Shown here one piece after another: positions 6,914 through 12,198 of a DNA stretch of 12,198 nucleotides. The notes beneath the pieces were generated by a model that was given only the letters and a program-made list of their open reading frames with translations, searched no databases and had not been told where the DNA came from. Positions within the stretch are counted from its first letter, which is position 1; each line of letters starts with the position of its first letter. The position numbers were made by a program, and so were the translations under genes. Source of the DNA: Pseudomonadota bacterium (GTDB lineage: Bacteria > Pseudomonadota > Gammaproteobacteria > Steroidobacterales > Steroidobacteraceae); assembly GCA_023457495.1 (NCBI GenBank), contig JAEWLQ010000039.1:1-12198 (forward strand), in the 5' to 3' direction.

Positions 6914-8798
6914 CATGTTAGGAACGGGCCTTTCGAGCCTGCGCGCACTGCAACGCGCGCTGGACACGACCGCCCACAACATCGCGAACGTTTCGACGCC
7001 GGGTTACACCCGCCAGCGCGTCGAATTCGCCACGCGCCAGCCGCAGGCCTTCGGCACGAACTGGATCGGCAGCGGCGTCAATGCGACGGCTGTGCGCCGC
7101 GTCTATGACCAGTTCGTTTCGCAGCAGGTGCGCACCTCGGGCAGCAACCTCGGGCGCCTGGAAGCGTTCGCCACGGAAGCGGGGCGGCTCGACAACCTGC
7201 TCGGCAGTACTACGAACGGCTTGTCGTCGGCGCTGCAGGGCTTCACCGACGCCATCAACGAAATTTCCAGCACGCCGAGCTCGATTTCCGCGCGGCAGGT
7301 CCTGCTCGCGCAGGGCAACGCACTCACCGAACGCCTGCGCAGTTACGATGCGCGCCTGCGCGAGATGTCCGCGAGCGTGGACACGCGCCTCGTCGGTGAA
7401 GCCAGCGAGATCAGCGGACTCGCGCGCGACATCGCGAAACTCAACGGCGACATCGCGGTCGCGGTCCAGCAGACGGGCCGGCCGCCCAACGACCTGCTCG
7501 ATCAGCGCGATGCGATGATCGATCAGCTTTCGTCCAAGATCGGCGTGACCGTCGTCGCCGAGGGCGAATCGAGTCTCAACGTCTTCATCGGCACCGGCCA
7601 GCCGCTGGTGCTCGGCACCACCGCCTCGCAGATCACGACCTCGGCCGATCCGCTCGATCCCTCGCGGGTGAAGCTCGCACTGCAGACGCAGGGCGGTACG
7701 GTGGACATCTCGCGCAACATCTCGGGCGGCACGCTCGGCGGACTGCTCGACTGGCGCCGCGAGATGCTCGATCCGGCGCGCAACGAGCTCGGCCGCATCA
7801 CGCTCGCGGTCGCGAACCAGGTCAACGCCCAGCATCGCATGGGCATGGACCTCACCGGCGCGGTGGGTGGCAACTTCTTCAACGTCGGTGGCGTCGAGGT
7901 GGTCGGCGCGACCTCGAACGGCAGCAATGCCACGGCGAGCGCGACGCGAGTGGATCTCGGCGCGGTCACGCCCTACGACTACGTGGTCACCAACACCGGC
8001 AGCGGCTACACGCTGCGCCGCCTCGATACGGGCGCCGCGGTGAGCTTCACCGGGGCGGGCACCGCGCTCGATCCGATCCGCGCGGATGGACTGGAGATCG
8101 TCGTGGGCGCCGGATCGGTGGCGGGCGATCAGTTCGTCATCCACCCGACGCGCAACGCGATGGCCGGATTCACGGTGGCCATAACGGACCCGGCGCGTAT
8201 CGCGGCCGCGGCGCCGATCCGCGCCGCCGCCGCGGCTGGCAATTCCGGCAATGGCACGATCACCTCGGGTGAGGTGCTGAACGCCTCCAATCCCGCGACG
8301 CTCACGTCGCCGGTGGATATCGAGTTCACATCCGCGACCACGTACACGATCAACGGCGGCGCCGCGCAGACTTACACGCCGGGTGACGCCATCGAATTCA
8401 ACGGCTGGCGCGTGCGGATCAGCGGCTCGCCCGCGGCCGGCGACACGTTCACCGTGCGCAACAACGCCGGCGCCGTCGGCGACAACCGCAACGCGTTCGC
8501 GATGGTGGATGCGATGAACGCAGGCGTGCTCGAAAGCGGCACCGTCTCGGTCACGCAGGCCGTCGAAAGACTCACGGGCAACCTCGGACTGCAGACGCGC
8601 TCGGCGCAGATGAGCCGCGACGCGGAAGCCCTGGTCAACGAAGGCGACCTCGCCGCGCGCGACGCGATTTCCGGCGTGAACCTGGACGAGGAGGCGGCCA
8701 ACATGCTGCGCTTCCAGCAGGCCTACGGCGCCGCGGCGCAGATCATCGCGATCTCGGGCCAGATGTTCGACACGCTGCTCAACGCGGTGCGGAGGTAA
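6906..8798 (+). CDS. flgK: Flagellar hook-associated protein 1 FlgK
   Basis: The product is 630 residues, longer than the enteric protein of about 550. Start ATG 6906 lies inside the end of flgJ, with AGGAG at 6891-6895 upstream. FlgK is the first of two junction proteins between hook and filament. The N-terminal signature TTAHNIANVSTPGYTRQRVEF (21-41) forms the D0 helix. A long helical segment follows (about 75-210), including GRPPNDLLDQRDAMIDQLS (191-209). GGTLGGLLDWRREMLDPARNELGRI (274-298) is family-typical. The C-terminus has SGVNLDEEAANMLRFQQAYGAAAQII (589-614), the diagnostic HAP1/rod-hook C-terminal motif. The extra length comes from two beta-rich modules (about 353-422 and 454-522). 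The second resembles a segment of FlgL downstream. The flgL ribosome binding site abuts the stop codon of this gene. Confidence 0.97.
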   Translation: MADMLGTGLSSLRALQRALDTTAHNIANVSTPGYTRQRVEFATRQPQAFGTNWIGSGVNATAVRRVYDQFVSQQVRTSGSNLGRLEAFATEAGRLDNLLGSTTNGLSSALQGFTDAINEISSTPSSISARQVLLAQGNALTERLRSYDARLREMSASVDTRLVGEASEISGLARDIAKLNGDIAVAVQQTGRPPNDLLDQRDAMIDQLSSKIGVTVVAEGESSLNVFIGTGQPLVLGTTASQITTSADPLDPSRVKLALQTQGGTVDISRNISGGTLGGLLDWRREMLDPARNELGRITLAVANQVNAQHRMGMDLTGAVGGNFFNVGGVEVVGATSNGSNATASATRVDLGAVTPYDYVVTNTGSGYTLRRLDTGAAVSFTGAGTALDPIRADGLEIVVGAGSVAGDQFVIHPTRNAMAGFTVAITDPARIAAAAPIRAAAAAGNSGNGTITSGEVLNASNPATLTSPVDIEFTSATTYTINGGAAQTYTPGDAIEFNGWRVRISGSPAAGDTFTVRNNAGAVGDNRNAFAMVDAMNAGVLESGTVSVTQAVERLTGNLGLQTRSAQMSRDAEALVNEGDLAARDAISGVNLDEEAANMLRFQQAYGAAAQIIAISGQMFDTLLNAVRR

Positions 8799-8801
8799 GC
8801 C

Positions 8802-10007
8802 ATGCGCCTGTCTACCGCCGGAATGCACCGCACGAGCATCAGCGCGATCCTCGAACACCAGGTGCGTCTCTCGAAGACGCAGCAGCAGATCACCACCGGC
8901 AAGAAATTCCAGACCGCGGCGGAAGATCCGATCGGCGCGACGCGCGTCGCCGCGCTCGACCGCACGCTCGCGGACAACGCGCAGTACGCGCGCAACTCGA
9001 GCATCATCGAGAGCCGCCTCAGCTACGAAGAGCAGACGCTCGCCGACATCACGGCGGTGTTGCAGAGCGTGCGCGACACGGCGCTGCAGGGCGCGAATTC
9101 CACGCTCGGCCTCGAAGAGCGCCGCATGCTCGCGAACGACGTGCGCCAGAACCTGGCCGCGCTGATGGAGATGGCGAACCGCGACGACGGCAACGGCGAG
9201 TTCCTGTTCGCCGGCACGTCGAGCGGCACGCGCCCGTTCGCGCAGGGCACGACCGGCGTGAACTACCTCGGCGACCAGACGACGCGCCAGATCCGCATCA
9301 GCAGCACCCAGTCGCTGTCCGACGTGCACACCGGCGCGGACGTGTTCATGGGCATCGCCGAGCGCAACGGCGTGTTCCGCACGACCGTCGGCGCCGCCAA
9401 TACCGGCAACGCCACGGTCGACGTGGGCCGGGTGGTGACGCCGGGCGCATGGGTGCCGGGCAACTACACGCTGCAATTCACGACGGCCACGGATTGGGAG
9501 ATCGTCGACGATGCGACGCCGACGCCCAATGTGATCACCAGCGGCGTCGGCTTCACGCCGGGGCAGAGCATCGATTTCCTCGGCATCAACGTGACGATCA
9601 CGGGGACGCCGGCGGCCAATGATTCGTTCAGTATCCAGCCGGCGGGCAATACCGACATGTTCGCGATGCTCGACGAGCTCGCGCGCACGCTCGAAGGCGA
9701 CGCGGGCATCGCGGGCAGCAGCGCCGCGTTCCAGGCACAGATCGGCGCGTCGATCGCCAACATCGACAAGGCCCTCGAGCGCTCGGTGTCCGTGCGCGCC
9801 GAAGTGGGCGCACGACTGCACGCGATCGACATCGCGGCGGAATTCCGCGAGTCGGAAGCCGTCGACCTCGAGTCACTGCTCTCCGATCTGCGCGACGTCG
9901 ACTATGCGCAGGCCATCAGCCTGCTCAATCAACAATTCGCCGGGTTACAGGCCGCCCAGGCCGCCTACACCCGCGTCGCACAAATGTCCCTGTTCGACTA
10001 CTTGTAA
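8802..10007 (+). CDS. flgL: Flagellar hook-associated protein 3 FlgL
   Basis: The product is 401 residues, longer than the enteric protein of about 317. ATG 8802 follows GGAGG at 8791-8795, placed just before the flgK stop. FlgL is the second hook-filament junction protein, joining FlgK to flagellin. The N-terminus MRLSTAGMHRTSISAILEHQ, then TGKKFQTAAEDPIGATRVAALDR (32-54), is the flagellin-like D0/D1 signature in its FlgL form. Another landmark is ANRDDGNGEFLFAGTSSGTRPF (125-146). The C-terminal coiled-coil segment includes ESLLSDLRDVDYAQAISLLNQQFAGLQAAQAAYTR (357-391), ending MSLFDYL. The extra length is a central beta-rich insert (about 203-281). This is the last gene of the operon; a hairpin terminator candidate lies 20 bp after the stop. 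Confidence 0.97.
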   Translation: MRLSTAGMHRTSISAILEHQVRLSKTQQQITTGKKFQTAAEDPIGATRVAALDRTLADNAQYARNSSIIESRLSYEEQTLADITAVLQSVRDTALQGANSTLGLEERRMLANDVRQNLAALMEMANRDDGNGEFLFAGTSSGTRPFAQGTTGVNYLGDQTTRQIRISSTQSLSDVHTGADVFMGIAERNGVFRTTVGAANTGNATVDVGRVVTPGAWVPGNYTLQFTTATDWEIVDDATPTPNVITSGVGFTPGQSIDFLGINVTITGTPAANDSFSIQPAGNTDMFAMLDELARTLEGDAGIAGSSAAFQAQIGASIANIDKALERSVSVRAEVGARLHAIDIAAEFRESEAVDLESLLSDLRDVDYAQAISLLNQQFAGLQAAQAAYTRVAQMSLFDYL

Positions 10008-10027
10008 AAGGCTGCCGCCCACTTCTC

Positions 10028-10048
10028 ACGCCACCGAAGCGGTGGCGT
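10028..10048 (+). terminator. Probable terminator hairpin after flgL
   Basis: ACGCCACCG (10028-10036) pairs perfectly with CGGTGGCGT (10040-10048), a 9-bp G+C-rich stem around a 3-nt core (in practice 8 bp with a 5-nt loop). It starts 20 bp after the flgL stop, where the operon should end. The following CCGTTATTTG is only moderately T-rich, so intrinsic termination may be partial or Rho-assisted. Confidence 0.65.
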
Positions 10049-10068
10049 CCGTTATTTGTGATGAAGTT

Positions 10069-10157
10069 GGTGCCGGGTGAGAAATCGCTGAGTTAGCCCT
10101 GCTATTCGCGAACCAGGCATTTCCGCCCCCTAACTCAGCGATTTCTCACCCGGCACC
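10069..10157. repeat. Perfect 28-bp inverted repeat with 33-nt spacer
   Basis: The left arm (10069-10096, beginning GGTGCCGGGTGAGAAATCGC) and the right arm (10130-10157, ending GCGATTTCTCACCCGGCACC) are exact reverse complements over all 28 bases. Beyond a single T/T mismatch, two more outer base pairs form (10066-10067 with 10159-10160). The spacer 10097-10129 contains its own small structure: CCTG (10098-10101) facing CAGG (10114-10117) around the palindrome TTCGCGAA (10105-10112). There is no open reading frame of note and no obvious target-site duplication. The form fits a REP/BIME-like or MITE-like intergenic element, or a strong second hairpin. That identity is an inference; the symmetry itself is directly visible. 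Confidence 0.85.
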
Positions 10158-10166
10158 TACCACCGC

Positions 10167-10182
10167 TGTGAGGCGCCTCACA
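10167..10182. promoter_or_regulatory. Perfect 16-bp palindrome, candidate operator upstream of fliC
   Basis: TGTGAGGCGCCTCACA is a perfect dyad with no spacer. It begins 10 bp after the large inverted repeat and ends 26 bp before the -35 element of the fliC promoter. A dimeric regulator could bind here, but I do not recognise the motif. It could also be an edge of the neighbouring repeat element. Confidence 0.45.
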
Positions 10183-10208
10183 AATTGCTGTAGGCCGAAC
10201 CCTGAGCC

Positions 10209-10235
10209 TCAAGTTGGCGCCCTCCGATCCGATAC
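10209..10235 (+). promoter_or_regulatory. Sigma-28 (FliA) promoter of fliC
   Basis: TCAAGTTG (10209-10216), an 11-nt spacer, then TCCGATAC (10228-10235). The enterobacterial FliA consensus is TAAAGTTT-N11-GCCGATAA; this site matches it at 6 of 8 positions in each half, with identical spacing. Transcription should begin roughly 6-8 nt after the -10 element, near 10242, giving a leader of about 54 nt. Late flagellin expression from FliA after hook completion is the established pattern. Confidence 0.85.
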
Positions 10236-10254
10236 AGGCCCTGAGCAAGAACCG

Positions 10255-10287
10255 CCGGCAAATAGTGGCCGGTACAACTTTCAGGAG
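10255..10287 (+). promoter_or_regulatory. fliC leader: small hairpin and strong ribosome binding site
   Basis: CCGGC (10255-10259) can pair with GCCGG (10268-10272) around an 8-nt loop, within the predicted mRNA leader. Ten nucleotides further on, AGGAG (10283-10287) sits 8 nt before the fliC ATG, a strong Shine-Dalgarno that fits the very high expression of flagellin. The hairpin leaves the ribosome binding site free, so any role would be in mRNA stability or binding of a regulator; that is speculative. Confidence 0.5.
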
Positions 10288-10295
10288 TCGTTTCA

Positions 10296-12125
10296 ATGCC
10301 TCAAGTCATCAACACAAACGTGGCGTCGCTGAATGCACAGCGCAACCTCACGACATCACAGGGCCAGTTGGCGACGGCCTTGCAGCGTCTCTCCTCCGGT
10401 CTGCGCATCAACAGCGCGAAGGACGACGCCGCGGGTCTCGCGATCTCGGAGCGTTTCACCACGCAGATTCGTGGTCTGAACCAGGCCGTCCGCAACGCCA
10501 ACGACGGTATCTCGCTGTCGCAGACGGCGGAAGGCGCGCTTGCCGAAACCGGCAACGCCCTGCAGCGTATCCGCGAGCTGGCGATTCAGTCGGCCAACTC
10601 GACCAACTCCGCTTCTGACCGCCAGGCGCTCAACGCCGAAGCCCAGCAGCTGCTCGCCGAAGTGCAGCGCATCGCGCAGGCCACGCAGTTCAACGGCCAG
10701 AACATCCTCGACGGCACCTTCGCCTCGGCGCAGTTCCAGGTCGGCGCGAATGCCAACCAGACGATTTCGTTCGGCATCCAGGGCGCGACCACGAACCTGC
10801 TCGGCGCGTACCAGGCCTCCGGTTCGGCCGTTACGGACACCGCGTTCGACGGCGCGGGCTTCACGATCAACGGCGTGGAAGTCGGCGTGTCGGCCGGCAC
10901 CAGCGCGGCTGGCGTGACGGCTGATTCCGCCACGGCGAAGGCCACTGCGATCAACTCGAAGTCGAACCTCACGGGTGTCACGGCCACGGCCACGACCTCG
11001 GTCAACGGTTCGGCCCCGATCGCGCGCGCTTCGCTCGCGAGCGGCACGCTGATGATCAACGGCATCGCGGTCGGCGCCATCGCCGGCGACGTGAGCGCCG
11101 TGACCCAGGGTCGCAACGCCGCCACGGCCATCAACGCCGTCTCCAACCAGACGGGCGTGATCGCGGTGGCCGATGCCTCCACGGGTCAGCTGAGCCTGAC
11201 GGCAACCGACGGCCGCAACATCGCGCTGACCGCGAGCACGGCGAACGCCGCGAACGCGCAGGCGATCCAGAACGCCACGGGTCTCGACATCTCGGCCGGC
11301 TCGAATGCCAGCGGCAACGAAGCGTCCACGCTGACCTTCACGGTTGCCAACGCCAACGCGGCGAACGGCATCACCACGGCGAACGGCGGTGGTGACACCA
11401 TCACGATCGGCGAGCGCACCTACCAGTTCACGAGCGACGGCGTCGTCGCTGCCGGCAACGTGGCCGTCACGCTGGCCGCGGGCAACGCGGAAACCGTCGC
11501 GATCGCGAACCTGGCCGCGGCGATCACCGCCGAGTGGACCGCGGGTCGCACCTCGGTGCAGGCCACGAGCACGACGGCCACGACGGTCGTCGTGACCTCG
11601 GACAAGCTCGGCACGGGCACGCTGGCCATCTCGGAGAGCGCGACCAACGCCGGCGCCATCGCTCCGGGAGCCGCCGCGGGCGGTACCGCTGCGGCCGACG
11701 GCAGCGGCAACACCAGCCGCGGCACGCTGACGCTGAGCTCGGCGGCGAGCTTCACGCTCGGCGGCGCTGACCTCGCACGCGGTGGTGTGGCCTCGGCCTC
11801 GCCCTCGCTGACGCGCCTCGAGACGGTCAACATCTCGACGGTGGCGGGTGCGAACTCCGCGCTTGCGGTGCTCGACGGCGCGCTGTCGCAGGTCACCAGC
11901 ATCCGTGCCGACCTCGGTGCGGTGCAGAACCGCTTCAGCTCGACGGTCGCGAACCTGCAGGCGACTTCGGAGAACCTGAGCGCCGCGCGCAGCCGCATCC
12001 TGGATGCGGACTTCGCGGCGGAAACCGCCCTGTTGACCCGCGCGCAGATCCTGCAGCAGGCCGGCACGGCGATCCTCGCCCAGGCCAATGCGATCCCGCA
12101 GAACGTCCTCTCGTTGCTCCGGTAA
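10296..12125 (+). CDS. fliC: Flagellin FliC, filament subunit
   Basis: The product is 609 residues, large for a flagellin. It is exported by the flagellar type III apparatus and polymerises beyond FlgL. The N-terminal D0/D1 region (1-170) is classical: MPQVINTNVASLNAQRNL, then LQRLSSGLRINSAKDDAAGLAI (29-50) and LQRIRELAIQSANST (89-103). The C-terminal D1/D0 region (about 515-609) includes ADLGAVQNRFSSTVANLQ (538-555) and ends IPQNVLSLLR. The centre (about 175-510) is Ala/Thr/Gly/Ser/Asn-rich. It holds two Flagellin_IN-type repeats (about 189-231 and 252-292) and a further segment around DTITIGERTYQFTSDG (367-382) that I do not assign to a family. There is no Cys, one Trp (414) and only four Lys (42, 215, 222, 437). 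The gene has its own sigma-28 promoter and ribosome binding site. Confidence 0.98.
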   Translation: MPQVINTNVASLNAQRNLTTSQGQLATALQRLSSGLRINSAKDDAAGLAISERFTTQIRGLNQAVRNANDGISLSQTAEGALAETGNALQRIRELAIQSANSTNSASDRQALNAEAQQLLAEVQRIAQATQFNGQNILDGTFASAQFQVGANANQTISFGIQGATTNLLGAYQASGSAVTDTAFDGAGFTINGVEVGVSAGTSAAGVTADSATAKATAINSKSNLTGVTATATTSVNGSAPIARASLASGTLMINGIAVGAIAGDVSAVTQGRNAATAINAVSNQTGVIAVADASTGQLSLTATDGRNIALTASTANAANAQAIQNATGLDISAGSNASGNEASTLTFTVANANAANGITTANGGGDTITIGERTYQFTSDGVVAAGNVAVTLAAGNAETVAIANLAAAITAEWTAGRTSVQATSTTATTVVVTSDKLGTGTLAISESATNAGAIAPGAAAGGTAAADGSGNTSRGTLTLSSAASFTLGGADLARGGVASASPSLTRLETVNISTVAGANSALAVLDGALSQVTSIRADLGAVQNRFSSTVANLQATSENLSAARSRILDADFAAETALLTRAQILQQAGTAILAQANAIPQNVLSLLR

Positions 12126-12198
12126 CGAGGTGACTTCTGAGCGGTCGTCTTAACCGCGCAAGACAGCCGGGCGTCGCGCGGGGCAAAACAAGCCGCGG
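12126..12198. other. 3' flank of fliC, no clear feature
   Basis: This stretch contains overlapping short complementary segments (GCGGT 12141-12145 with ACCGC 12153-12157; GTCTT 12147-12151 with AAGAC 12160-12164), but no stem followed by a T-run. A terminator or the next gene may lie beyond the window. Confidence 0.4.

Noticed and set aside
6918..9821. Very long open frame on the minus strand (967 codons) opposite flgK and flgL
   Set aside because: It is antisense to two clear genes. Its product is Arg/His/Ala/Val-rich with no recognisable motif, typical of an antisense frame in G+C-rich coding DNA.
10152..10166. GGCACC...GCTG as a possible sigma-54 promoter upstream of fliC
   Set aside because: The spacing between the GG and GC elements is wrong by one base, and the GG part belongs to the inverted-repeat arm. 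The sigma-28 site downstream is far better.
10296..12125. Possibility that this is a flagellin-like adhesin or other secreted repeat protein
   Set aside because: Both terminal D0/D1 signatures are intact and canonical, and the gene has a FliA-type promoter next to flgL, so it is the filament flagellin.
1..12198. Search for CRISPR arrays, tRNA/rRNA genes, insertion sequences, defence or toxin genes
   Set aside because: None was seen. Coding density is near complete with flagellar genes, and the one long gap contains no gene or regularly spaced repeats.

Overview
The window is a G+C-rich stretch (roughly two thirds G+C by eye) holding most of a bacterial flagellar axial gene cluster, all on the plus strand. 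In order it carries the 3' end of flgB, then flgC, flgD, flgE, flgF, flgG, flgH, flgI, flgJ, flgK, flgL, a 288-bp intergenic gap, and fliC. The presence of both FlgH (L-ring lipoprotein) and FlgI (P-ring) shows a Gram-negative cell with outer membrane and peptidoglycan. The two-domain FlgJ (rod cap plus muramidase) and the gene order point to a beta- or gammaproteobacterium. The base composition and the Pseudomonas/Xanthomonas-like placement of fliC soon after flgL make a G+C-rich gammaproteobacterium the best guess; I cannot name the genus.

Region 1 (1-10007) is one tightly packed operon. Gaps between genes run from overlaps of a few bases (flgG/flgH, flgJ/flgK) to 46 bp (flgF/flgG). I found no internal promoter or terminator. 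The products are the proximal rod (FlgB, FlgC, FlgF), the distal rod (FlgG), the hook and its cap (FlgE, FlgD), the bushing rings (FlgH, FlgI), the rod cap/muramidase (FlgJ) and the hook-filament junction (FlgK, FlgL). Every gene is full length, in frame and carries its family landmarks; only flgB is cut by the window edge.

Region 2 (10008-10295) separates the structural operon from flagellin. It contains a probable terminator hairpin, a perfect 28-bp inverted repeat with a 33-nt spacer, a perfect 16-bp palindrome, a good match to a sigma-28 (FliA) promoter with the canonical 11-nt spacer, and a short 5' leader with a small hairpin and a strong ribosome binding site.

Region 3 (10296-12125) is fliC, a large flagellin with conserved ends and an enlarged Ala/Thr/Gly-rich centre holding two Flagellin_IN-type repeats. 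The last 73 bp show no clear feature.

The regulatory logic is the usual one: the hook-basal-body operon is transcribed first from a promoter upstream of the window, and flagellin is expressed separately from a late sigma-28 promoter. I see no new multi-gene system here. The parts most worth a second look are the inverted-repeat element and palindrome in front of fliC, and a beta-rich module that seems shared between FlgK and FlgL.
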